A stretch of DNA of 64,000 nucleotides from Bacteroidota bacterium (GTDB lineage Bacteria; Bacteroidota; Bacteroidia; Bacteroidales; JAAUTT01): positions 1-64,000 of the forward strand of contig JAEYWD010000027.1 in assembly GCA_023429135.1 (NCBI GenBank). The letters are read 5' to 3'. Below, piece by piece: positions 27,137 to 34,729 of the stretch; positions within the stretch are counted from its first letter, which is position 1; each line of letters opens with the position of its first letter. The notes beneath the pieces are model-generated. The model did no database searches. It was not told the origin of the DNA and saw nothing but the letters and a program-made list of their open reading frames with translations. The translations under genes and the position numbers were made by a program.

Positions 27137-28168
27137 TTAAACGTTCTCTTCTATCATTTTAATTATCCCTTTGATATATCCGTCCTTTCCTGCCGACATA
27201 TCTTCAAAGGCCTGGTTCAGTTGTCCGAATTCATAATGGTGCGTATACAACAGACCAGGATTTAATATGCCGTTGGCTACAGCCTCAACAGCAAGCTGCA
27301 TTCCACTGATATATACCCTGGGATCGCGTTCGTGAGCGTTGATTACATCAATACCTTTCCAATTCCAGTTCTGAATATTTACCTGGCGCATTCCGTCCTG
27401 GTGAAAGCCAGCAATAATAAGCCGCCCGCGAACTCCAACAAATTCTCCGGCTAAATCCAATGGCCATTGCTTTCCGGTAGCTTCTATCACACAACTGCAA
27501 CCTTTATTTTGAGTAAGCTCATTAACTTTTTGAATTACCTGGTAATGATCGTCCATTTTTACAATGTGATCGGCACCACATTCAAAAGCCATTTTGAGCG
27601 AACTTTCGCGTCGGGAAACAGCAATCACTTTTGCTCCCGCCGATTTACAGAGCTGTATCAATAAATTTCCAATGAAGCCGGCACCTACAATCGCAACTGT
27701 ATCGTTTTTTGTGATTTGCGATCTTTTAAAAATATTTATGCTGCATCCCAGAGGTTCTCCCGGAAACGGTAACCCGGCAAACTGACCGGGTAATTTAACT
27801 ATTTCATCAGCTTCGGCAATATCGTATTCAGCATAAGAATGATATGAAAGCATTGCAACTCTCTGTCCCACCGAAACAGAAGTAACCTTGGCACCTACTT
27901 CTTCTACAATACCAAACCCCTCGTGACCAGGAGCTCCGGTACCATACGGATAAGTAAACCACTCGCGTCCTTGCCATACAGGCAGATCCGATCCACAGAT
28001 ACCACAACCTTCAATCCGTATCAAAACCTGTCGATTACCCGGAACAGGTACAGGAACATTCTGAAATTCTATATTTCGCGGCGATGTAATTACAGCCGCT
28101 TTCATTAAAGATGGCTTAGGCTTTAATAATCCAGGAAGCGGAGAGATTAGGGTGGAATTCTTTTCCAT
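27137..28168 (-). CDS. Zinc-type medium-chain dehydrogenase
   Basis: A 343-residue MDR-superfamily enzyme. The catalytic-zinc ligands are visible in GCGICGSDLPVW and GAPGHEGFGIVEEVG; the nucleotide-binding loop is AIVGAGFIGNLLIQL. I do not see the four-cysteine structural-zinc loop of classical alcohol dehydrogenases. The ATG at 28168 gives an unusual 21-residue lead before MKAAVITSPRN; a start at 28105 would give the standard family N-terminus, so the true start is uncertain. Sorbitol/threonine dehydrogenase-like; substrate unknown. Confidence 0.85.
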   Translation of the reverse strand: MEKNSTLISPLPGLLKPKPSLMKAAVITSPRNIEFQNVPVPVPGNRQVLIRIEGCGICGSDLPVWQGREWFTYPYGTGAPGHEGFGIVEEVGAKVTSVSVGQRVAMLSYHSYAEYDIAEADEIVKLPGQFAGLPFPGEPLGCSINIFKRSQITKNDTVAIVGAGFIGNLLIQLCKSAGAKVIAVSRRESSLKMAFECGADHIVKMDDHYQVIQKVNELTQNKGCSCVIEATGKQWPLDLAGEFVGVRGRLIIAGFHQDGMRQVNIQNWNWKGIDVINAHERDPRVYISGMQLAVEAVANGILNPGLLYTHHYEFGQLNQAFEDMSAGKDGYIKGIIKMIEENV

Positions 28169-28169
28169 A

Positions 28170-29354
28170 CTAGTGAGCTATAGTTTTTTCCGGAACTGTA
28201 CTTTCGTGATATTCACGAAGCCAGCTATAGAGGTTAATTAATCCTTCCTGGAACGATACATGAGTGCGCCATCCGGTTGATTTCCTGAATTTGCGTGTAT
28301 CGGAAACATAATATTTCTGATCGCCGATACGCCACTGATCAAAATCAATTTTGATCTTAAGATCGAGACTATTAAGAAAATCGAGCAGCTCTACAAGACT
28401 TACGGCATTTTCGGGTCCGCCGCCCATATTGAAAGCCTCGCCGGCAAGTTCGCTAATATTATTACGGGCAAGTAAAAAGGCATTCACAAGGTCGTCGACA
28501 TAAAGAATATCGCGCACCTGTTTTCCATCGCCATACAAAACAATGATTTTCTTATTCAAAGCCTGACGAATAAAATGGGCCACCCAGCCCTGGTCTTCGG
28601 TTCCAAACTGGTGCGGACCATAAATGCAGCTCATGCGGAAAACAACAGTCCGTAAATCAAATGAGCGGGTATAATCCAGAATATACTGATCCGCGGAACC
28701 TTTTGAACAACCATAAGGACTGTGAAAGTTCAATGAAATATTTTCGCTGATACCATTTTTATTGAAAACCGGGTTAACCGGGAAATAACGGGTACTGTTA
28801 CTCTCGAGTTCAAACCCCGGCAAATCGCCATAAACCTTATTGGTTGACGTAAAAATAAGAGATGGTTTATGCGATGAAAGTCGGATAGCTTCCAGCACAT
28901 TGAGGGTACCCAGGACATTTACTTCAAAATCGTGAATGGGCGACACCAGACTCGTTGTTACGGCAACCTGCGCAGCAAAATGAAATATATGTTTTGCTTC
29001 GTTTACAGCTTTGTTAACTATATTTTTGTCTTTAACATCAGCTATAATCACTTCAACTTTAGGATGTTTGGCAACCAGCCATTTTAAATTATTCTCAACA
29101 CCCGGCCTGGAAAGGTTATCATAAATAATAACCCTCTCACCCTGAGTAAGCAGCCTGTCGGCAACATTTGTTCCAATAAAACCGGCACCGCCGGTAATAA
29201 GAATACCTTTTTCGCGATGCGATTTGGCATTGACTGATTTTAAATATAAATCGTCGCCGTTTTTACCAACGGGAGTAACTATTTTCTTGCTGGGTCCTTT
29301 CATTTTCCTATAACTTTTAATTGACATGATAACAGCATTAGCTGCTATCATCAA
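28170..29354 (-). CDS. CDP-paratose 2-epimerase-like nucleotide-sugar epimerase
   Basis: A 394-residue extended SDR. The Rossmann motif ILITGGAGFIGTNVADRLL begins about residue 50, after a basic N-terminal extension; internal ATGs at residues 10 and 18 make the exact start uncertain. The active site YGCSK (Y-x-x-x-K) lies in FHSPYGCSKGSADQYILDY and is followed by CIYGPHQFGTEDQGWVAHF; this combination is characteristic of CDP-tyvelose/CDP-paratose 2-epimerases. No CDP-glucose synthesis genes are in the window, so the substrate may be a different NDP-sugar. Adjacent to another SDR epimerase. Confidence 0.8.
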   Translation of the reverse strand: MMIAANAVIMSIKSYRKMKGPSKKIVTPVGKNGDDLYLKSVNAKSHREKGILITGGAGFIGTNVADRLLTQGERVIIYDNLSRPGVENNLKWLVAKHPKVEVIIADVKDKNIVNKAVNEAKHIFHFAAQVAVTTSLVSPIHDFEVNVLGTLNVLEAIRLSSHKPSLIFTSTNKVYGDLPGFELESNSTRYFPVNPVFNKNGISENISLNFHSPYGCSKGSADQYILDYTRSFDLRTVVFRMSCIYGPHQFGTEDQGWVAHFIRQALNKKIIVLYGDGKQVRDILYVDDLVNAFLLARNNISELAGEAFNMGGGPENAVSLVELLDFLNSLDLKIKIDFDQWRIGDQKYYVSDTRKFRKSTGWRTHVSFQEGLINLYSWLREYHESTVPEKTIAH

Positions 29355-29409
29355 ATATTTCGCTTAACTTAAAAGGGACTGCCGCAGAGGACAAAATCTC
29401 CCTTCCGAA

Positions 29410-30528
29410 TCAAATTGTCAAACCCCGAGTTTCAAGTTCGCTATGGGCTTTATCCACCATATCCATAGCAATCTGGGTACTTAACCAGTCGGTGTATTCA
29501 TACAAACCCTCCTGAAGGTTTATTTCGGGTTCATAACCCAATATCTCCCTGGCTTTGGATATGTCGGCAAAACAATGCCGTATATCGCCCAAACGATACT
29601 TACGGGTAATTTCGGGCGCAATGGATGATTTACCCATCACGTAAGCCAATTGTCGGGCTATTTCCTGCACCGAGTATGATTTTCCGCTTCCTACATTAAA
29701 AACACTGTCAGTTGCTTTGGTTGTTTCAAGAGCCAGCCGGCAGGCTTTTGCAACATCATAAACACTTACAAAGTCGCGTTTCTGATTACCATCCTCAAAA
29801 ATCAAAGGTGCATTATCATTTAACAATCGGGAAGCGAAAATGGCCAGCACTCCGGTATATGGATTTGACAAGGATTGGCGAGTACCGTAAACATTAAAAA
29901 AGCGCAACGCCACGGTTGGTATTTTATAAGCGCGTCCGAGCATTAAACATAACTGTTCCTGATCGTATTTAGATAAGGCATATACACTGGCAAGAGCAGG
30001 ATTTTTAACCTCACCGGTAGGAACAGGTTCAAGCATGTTATTATTGTGATCAGATAACTCCCACTCACCAGCCTTTAACTGTTCGAGAGAACGGGGGAAA
30101 CCTTCGATAATTTTACCTTCGGATGTTTTGTAATAACCTTCTCCGTATATACTCATACTGGATGCAACTACCAGTTTTCCAACCGGTTTTTCGATCATTT
30201 GCTGTAACAATACAGCAGTCCCCAATGTATTTACATCCATATAATCGCGCACCATATACATGCTTTGTCCAACGCCCACGCTGGCTGCAAGATGCACAAC
30301 CATATCCACATTTTTGAGCGCCTTTTGTACATCCGCAGGATTCCGGACATCTCCAATAATCAGCTCCGCCTCGGAATCCAGATATTCGGGTGGACGTTGC
30401 CCGGGACCATGTATTTGTTCTGACAGATTATCAAGAATCCTGACACTATATCCATGTAATAACAATTGATCTGTAAGGTGCGAACCAATAAAACCCGCAC
30501 CTCCGGTTATCAGTACTTTTTTGTACAT
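29410..30528 (-). CDS. NDP-sugar epimerase, dTDP-L-rhamnose 4-epimerase-like
   Basis: A 372-residue extended SDR: GGAGFIGSHLTDQLL at the N-terminus, catalytic YALSK in NPALASVYALSKYDQEQL, and FFNVYGTRQSLSNPYTGV. The insert with GEVKNPALASVY resembles dTDP-L-rhamnose 4-epimerases (WbiB type) more than plain GalE; GalE-type activity on UDP-glucose, which would supply UDP-galactose to the UDP-galactopyranose mutase across the gap, remains possible. First gene of the minus-strand arm. Confidence 0.82.
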   Translation of the reverse strand: MYKKVLITGGAGFIGSHLTDQLLLHGYSVRILDNLSEQIHGPGQRPPEYLDSEAELIIGDVRNPADVQKALKNVDMVVHLAASVGVGQSMYMVRDYMDVNTLGTAVLLQQMIEKPVGKLVVASSMSIYGEGYYKTSEGKIIEGFPRSLEQLKAGEWELSDHNNNMLEPVPTGEVKNPALASVYALSKYDQEQLCLMLGRAYKIPTVALRFFNVYGTRQSLSNPYTGVLAIFASRLLNDNAPLIFEDGNQKRDFVSVYDVAKACRLALETTKATDSVFNVGSGKSYSVQEIARQLAYVMGKSSIAPEITRKYRLGDIRHCFADISKAREILGYEPEINLQEGLYEYTDWLSTQIAMDMVDKAHSELETRGLTI

Positions 30529-31298
30529 AAATCTTTACGTTTGGTTATTGTATTTTCTTCTGCTACAATTTTCCAAAGTCCGTACCAATCGCTATTTGAG
30601 AGTATTTTGCTCCGGCATATCAGCTTATAAATGCCACAATTAACAGCTATTCTCTACCTTTATTACACATTATCCTTTCCTATCCTTTAGCTGTCAAATG
30701 CAGGGGTAAATGGGGATATAAATCTACAAATAGGGAATTTTTATAAGCAATGTAGATGATGATGGTTGGTAATCTATAATTAAATAAAAGATTTCTCCCT
30801 GCTGTCGAAATGACAAGGTTTCTTAAGGGATTTTTACTGGAGGGGGCTTAGTGGGCGGCTGAGTCGCCCATTAAGCCTCCTCCTACAAACTAACTACAAT
30901 ATGTCATTTCGAATGTAATGAGAATGAGCGAAGCGGTTTCACCGCAGGTAAATCTACTCATTAACTCTTATAAAAATTTTACCGGACAATAGTGATAATT
31001 TTAGGAAAATTGAACTATTAACTAAAAGTATAGTCGACAGACAACAGTCCTCAGTCCACTGCCAATTGTTGCTTTATCTAAACCTTTTATTTTATACAAT
31101 CTTGTACAGAGTGTTTACTGTCGTCACGGTTGTTTAGGGGAGTTGTCTTTCAGAATATTCTTATGCCATTCCAATAGTCATAACCTGTTATTAACCACTC
31201 AACAACATTCCACGCTTTGTAGAAAATTATTCTCATGGCCATTTCCCATAACCCAGCACTGTAAATCAAAACTACCTCATTATGAGGAGCAAATATTG
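30529..31298. other. 770-bp intergenic region between the two glycoconjugate arms
   Basis: No convincing gene on either strand. It separates divergent transcription units and must hold both promoters, but I found no clean TAnnTTTG element. It contains a nested palindromic repeat (30789-30955) and, at about 31030-31060, a low-complexity stretch with repeated ACAGTCC/CAGTCC units. The open frame that covers 31143-31379 has no family resemblance and is not annotated as a gene. Confidence 0.6.
30789..30955. repeat. Nested palindromic repeat (REP/MITE-like)
   Basis: Three nested inverted repeats: terminal AGATTT (30789-30794) with AAATCT (30950-30955); TCGAAATGACA (30804-30814) with TGTCATTTCGA (30902-30912), a perfect 11-bp match; and a central hairpin with 19-bp arms, GGAGGGGGCTTAGTGGGCG (30839-30857) and its partner at 30865-30883, two G-T wobbles, 7-nt loop. 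No reading frame inside. The TCGAAATGACA/AGATTTCTCC type of sequence is, from memory, recurrent in Bacteroidota genomes, which suggests a dispersed element. Confidence 0.75.
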
Positions 31299-31379
31299 AT
31301 GGAACACTTCTTGAAACCAATGGAGCCATATGAAAATCCTTGGGGAATCAAGATAACCGTTAAAGCAAAATTTTTATGA
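31299..31379 (+). CDS. Possible 26-residue leader ORF
   Basis: ATG at 31299, preceded by GAGGAG at 31284-31289, opens a 26-codon frame whose TGA overlaps the ATG of the next gene by 4 nt. The Shine-Dalgarno-like sequence and stop/start overlap would allow translational coupling. The peptide (MEHFLKPMEPYENPWGIKIT and six more residues) has no recognisable family. It could equally be a chance frame. Confidence 0.3.
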   Translation: MEHFLKPMEPYENPWGIKITVKAKFL

Positions 31380-31819
31380 ACAGCCATTTACTAAAGTCTG
31401 CCGCTTCCAGCGTTCCGGGAACAACAGGCATGACTGTTTTTAGCATACTCACATCGCAAAAAAAAAATCAGCAATTCAGGGAACACGAAATTCTAAGTGC
31501 ATTGCTGAAAATATTTCCTCTGAATGAGAAAACCCGAAACACCCTGGCATGGGCAGGGCATTATGGGATGGGCATGGCTTTTAATGCCGTAAACCAACAA
31601 CTGCTAAAAAAGCTAAAAAGCTCGCCGACACTTCTGAATGGACTTCTGCTTGGAGCCGTTAACGGAGCTATTGGAATAACCATCTGGAAAATAATATTTG
31701 AACTACACCCTGCTCCGCCAAAAATAAACTTAAACAGATATTTATCACATTTGATGATTGCACATCTTGTATTTGCAGGGCTTTCGAATGTTTCGATGAA
31801 AAGCGCCAATAAAATTTAG
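31376..31819 (+). CDS. Small membrane protein of unknown function (YagU/DUF1440-like)
   Basis: A 147-residue protein with three or four weakly hydrophobic segments: SVPGTTGMTVFSILTS, WAGHYGMGMAFNAVN, LLNGLLLGAVNGAIGITIW and LIAHLVFAGLSNV. The arrangement (glycine-rich first helix, conserved W-A-G-H, and LLGAVNGAIG) is reminiscent of DUF1440/YagU inner-membrane proteins; this is a weak likeness judged by eye. It is the only integral membrane candidate in the whole glycoconjugate locus. It lies 33 bp upstream of glf on the same strand. Confidence 0.6.
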   Translation: MNSHLLKSAASSVPGTTGMTVFSILTSQKKNQQFREHEILSALLKIFPLNEKTRNTLAWAGHYGMGMAFNAVNQQLLKKLKSSPTLLNGLLLGAVNGAIGITIWKIIFELHPAPPKINLNRYLSHLMIAHLVFAGLSNVSMKSANKI

Positions 31820-31852
31820 CACACCTTATTAACCTTTAAAATAATTTACTGC

Positions 31853-32998
31853 ATGGATTTATCCGGACTTAAGTACCTCGTAGTAGGAAGTGGCTTTTTT
31901 GGATCCGTTATGGCCGAGAGAATAGCCACACAACTCAAAGAAAAAGTATTAGTTATTGAAAAAAGAAATCATGTCGGGGGAAACTGTTACTCTCTGGACG
32001 ATGCTGAAACAGGTATTCATTATCATTTGTACGGTACACATATATTTCATACGCCTAATCCGAGGGTGTGGGAATATATCAATCGGTTTACAGAGTTTAA
32101 CGGTTATTTTCATCAGGTGTTAACTACCCATAAAGGACGTGTGTTTCAAATGCCCGTGAATCTCGAAACCATTAATACTTTCTACAATGTAAACCTGAAA
32201 CCTTTTGAAGTAGAAGCTTTTTTAAAGAAAGAAATAGAAAAGGAAAACATAAAAGAGCCGCGTAACTTTGAAGAAAAAGCCATAAGCATGATGGGTCGCC
32301 CTCTGTACGAAGCTTTCATACGCGGTTATACCCTGAAACAATGGCAAAAAGATCCAAAAGATATGCCTGAGAGCGTTTTAAAAAGGCTCCCGTTCAGGTC
32401 GAACTATAACGAAAGCTACTATTTCAGCCGGTGGCAGGGAATACCGCTTAACGGGTACGGAAAAATATTTGAAAAAATGCTCAACTATGATGAGATTGAG
32501 GTGAAGCTCAACCTCGACTTCTTCAAAATACGGGATATAATTCCCCCGGAAACAAAAATTATTTACAGCGGACCAATTGATCAGTTTTTTAACTACAAAT
32601 ATGGAAAGCTGGAATACAGAACCCTGCGTTTCGAAAAAGAAATACATCCCTATGAAGACTACCAGGGAACATCGGTAATGAACTACGCCGATGTGGAAGT
32701 GCCCTATACCCGCATTCATGAACCCCGGCATCTCCATCCTGAACGTTCCGATTATCCGAAAGACAAAACCATGATCATAAAAGAATACTCTTTGCTCGAT
32801 GATGGAAGTAATCCGTATTACCCGATTAACGACAAAAAAAATCAGAATCTGATTCTGAAATACCGTGACGAAGCAAGAGACCTGAAAAATATAATTATCA
32901 GCGGTCGGCTCGGCGAATACAAATATTACGATATGCACGATACCATTAATCACGCACTCGAAATGTTCGATAAACTCCAGAAGGAATCCAATGGGTAG
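31853..32998 (+). CDS. glf: UDP-galactopyranose mutase
   Basis: A 381-residue flavoenzyme converting UDP-galactopyranose to UDP-galactofuranose. FAD-binding motif YLVVGSGFFGSVMAERIA with VGGNCYSLDD, then HYHLYGTHIFHT, and the Glf core residues in FIRGYTLKQWQKDP and LPFRSNYNESYYFSRWQGIP. Length and motif order are standard for bacterial Glf. Its presence implies that the product of this locus contains galactofuranose. Followed by a micro-ORF and terminator. Confidence 0.94.
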   Translation: MDLSGLKYLVVGSGFFGSVMAERIATQLKEKVLVIEKRNHVGGNCYSLDDAETGIHYHLYGTHIFHTPNPRVWEYINRFTEFNGYFHQVLTTHKGRVFQMPVNLETINTFYNVNLKPFEVEAFLKKEIEKENIKEPRNFEEKAISMMGRPLYEAFIRGYTLKQWQKDPKDMPESVLKRLPFRSNYNESYYFSRWQGIPLNGYGKIFEKMLNYDEIEVKLNLDFFKIRDIIPPETKIIYSGPIDQFFNYKYGKLEYRTLRFEKEIHPYEDYQGTSVMNYADVEVPYTRIHEPRHLHPERSDYPKDKTMIIKEYSLLDDGSNPYYPINDKKNQNLILKYRDEARDLKNIIISGRLGEYKYYDMHDTINHALEMFDKLQKESNG

Positions 32999-33138
32999 AT
33001 TCCACATTTTTGGGAATTAATTTCTACATAATAGGGAAACAGTAGCTTTCAGCTTAATATAATTCCCTGAAAATGAATAACGCTTTTTTTGGTATGCTTT
33101 TAGCACCCTTAATTACAAACCTTTAATAATTGTTGTGT

Positions 33139-33279
33139 ATGAAAAAGAAGAGTAAGAAATTAGTTCCAAACTATTTCGATTCACGTGGGTATGATTCTCA
33201 GGTTTATCAAAATTATGACCTCGAAATGAGGTTAGTCCAAAATATCAACAAAGAAAAACCTCAATATTCCCTTGATTAA
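33139..33279 (+). CDS. 46-residue micro-ORF of unknown function
   Basis: ATG at 33139 to TAA at 33277-33279 encodes 46 residues, beginning MKKKSKKLVPNYFDSRGYDS, lysine-rich at the start and rich in Tyr/Asn/Gln afterwards. No transmembrane segment or signal peptide. No family recognised. The stop codon lies inside a perfect 18-bp palindrome followed by eight T, so the ORF and the terminator are one unit. It may encode a real small protein with its own terminator, or a leader peptide affecting read-through to the next glycosyltransferase gene. Confidence 0.5.
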   Translation: MKKKSKKLVPNYFDSRGYDSQVYQNYDLEMRLVQNINKEKPQYSLD

Positions 33280-33296
33280 TCAAGGGACTTTTTTTT
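33269..33296 (+). terminator. Perfect palindromic terminator between glf and the next GT gene
   Basis: CCCTTGATTAATCAAGGG (33269-33286) is a perfect 18-bp palindrome followed by AC and eight T. It overlaps the micro-ORF stop and lies 35 bp upstream of the glycosyltransferase start. Confidence 0.85.
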
Positions 33297-33330
33297 GATT
33301 TTATCTGATAACTTAAATGAAGGGATTATT

Positions 33331-34629
33331 ATGGATTCTACATTAAATAGAAGGGATTTAGATTTTAAAAAAAAAACTGCCCATGACAAATTAATTACTC
33401 TTAAAAGATCCAAAAAAAGTCAAGCTCCTCAAACGTTAGTTTCAGAGCCAGGTATTAAAAATATAATCTGCTTTTCGCATCTGCGGTGGGATTTTGTGTT
33501 CCAACGCCCGCAGCACCTGCTTACCCGTTGGGGAAAAGAAATGCCGGTTTATTATATTGAAGAACCCATTTTTGGAAATTATGAAGTGAATTACCTTAAA
33601 GCAAGAGCTTACAACGAAAACATTACCATAATTACCCCTCACATACAGGAGCAATCGGGCGAGAGTGAGATCCAGCTTTATCTGGAAGATGCGATAAAGA
33701 AGCTGTTGAAATGGAATAATATTACCGATTATCTTTTCTGGTATATTACTCCAATGGCTTTGCCCTTTTCGAAAAACCTGAATCCAAAACTGGTAGTTTA
33801 CGATTGTATGGACGAATTATCGCACTTTAAAGGCGCCCATCCAGATATGATAAAAAATGAAGCATCGCTTCTTAAATTAGCCGATGTTGTATTTACAGGC
33901 GGCCAGTATTTATATGAATATAAGAAAGACAAGCATACCAATATCTACCCGTTCCCAAGCAGTATAGATCAAAAGCATTTCGAAAGCGGCTTGCAATGTG
34001 CCGATCCCGAGGACCAGTCGCATATACCACATCCAAGAGCTGGATTTTTTGGCGTAATTGACGAAAGGCTTGACATTGAACTGCTCGATGGTTTGGCTCA
34101 AAAAATGCCCGAGATGCAGTTTATAATGATTGGCCCGGTTGTAAAAATTGACCCGGCTACGCTGCCACACCATTCGAATATTCATTACCTGGGACAGAAA
34201 AATTACAGCGAATTGCCCGCATATCTGGGCAACTGGGATATAGCCCTGCTACCGTTTGCAAAAAACGACAGCACAAGGTTTATTAGTCCAACAAAGACTC
34301 CTGAGTATTTATGTTGCGAAAAACCTGTTGTCTCAACTTCAATTCGCGATGTAGTGATACCTTATGGCGAAATGGGTCTTGTTCTGATTTCGGATACAGT
34401 GAACGATTTTGTTCAATCTATTAAAAAAGCTTTGCTTCTGGTAAACGATAATAGTTGGAAAAAGAAAGTGCGACAGGTATTGAAATCGAACTCGTGGGAT
34501 TTAACCTGGCAAGGAATGAAAAAAATTATCATGCTCACCCTGGAAGCTAAAATTGCCGTTAGTACCAAAGAATTTACACCTGCCAAACCTTTATTAAGCA
34601 AAGCTGGCAGCAGCGTTGTGGCTCCGTAA
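33331..34629 (+). CDS. GT-B glycosyltransferase, UDP-Galf mutase neighbour type
   Basis: A 432-residue glycosyltransferase. The ATG at 33331 is chosen; the frame is open upstream to a TTG inside the terminator T-run at 33295, which is an implausible start. Key segments: ICFSHLRWDFVFQRPQHLL (typical of TuaH/teichuronic-type and related GT1 enzymes), VVYDCMDELSHFKGA, YIGL-equivalent HYLGQKNYSELPAYL, and FISPTKTPEYLCCEKPVVS near the donor site. The first 40 residues are basic and disordered in appearance. Given glf just upstream, transfer of Galf is a possibility but not shown. Confidence 0.83.
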   Translation: MDSTLNRRDLDFKKKTAHDKLITLKRSKKSQAPQTLVSEPGIKNIICFSHLRWDFVFQRPQHLLTRWGKEMPVYYIEEPIFGNYEVNYLKARAYNENITIITPHIQEQSGESEIQLYLEDAIKKLLKWNNITDYLFWYITPMALPFSKNLNPKLVVYDCMDELSHFKGAHPDMIKNEASLLKLADVVFTGGQYLYEYKKDKHTNIYPFPSSIDQKHFESGLQCADPEDQSHIPHPRAGFFGVIDERLDIELLDGLAQKMPEMQFIMIGPVVKIDPATLPHHSNIHYLGQKNYSELPAYLGNWDIALLPFAKNDSTRFISPTKTPEYLCCEKPVVSTSIRDVVIPYGEMGLVLISDTVNDFVQSIKKALLLVNDNSWKKKVRQVLKSNSWDLTWQGMKKIIMLTLEAKIAVSTKEFTPAKPLLSKAGSSVVAP

Positions 34630-34729
34630 CCCGGTTCTGCAACCTTCATCGCATACAAATAAACCTTTTAACAGGAGGATAAAATAAAAGATCTGAAGAT
34701 CTGTTAATAATCACATAGAACTAAATTCT

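Noticed and set aside
30789..30955. Possible CRISPR array
   Set aside because: The repeats are inverted and nested, not direct repeats with spacers; no cas genes in the window.
31143..31379. 78-codon frame upstream of the small membrane protein
   Set aside because: No protein-like features before residue 53; only its last 26 codons, from an internal ATG with a Shine-Dalgarno-like sequence, are kept as a low-confidence leader.
32378..33007. 209-codon open frame antisense to glf
   Set aside because: Phe/Ile/Val-rich mirror of the glf coding sequence, no start context or homologous motif.
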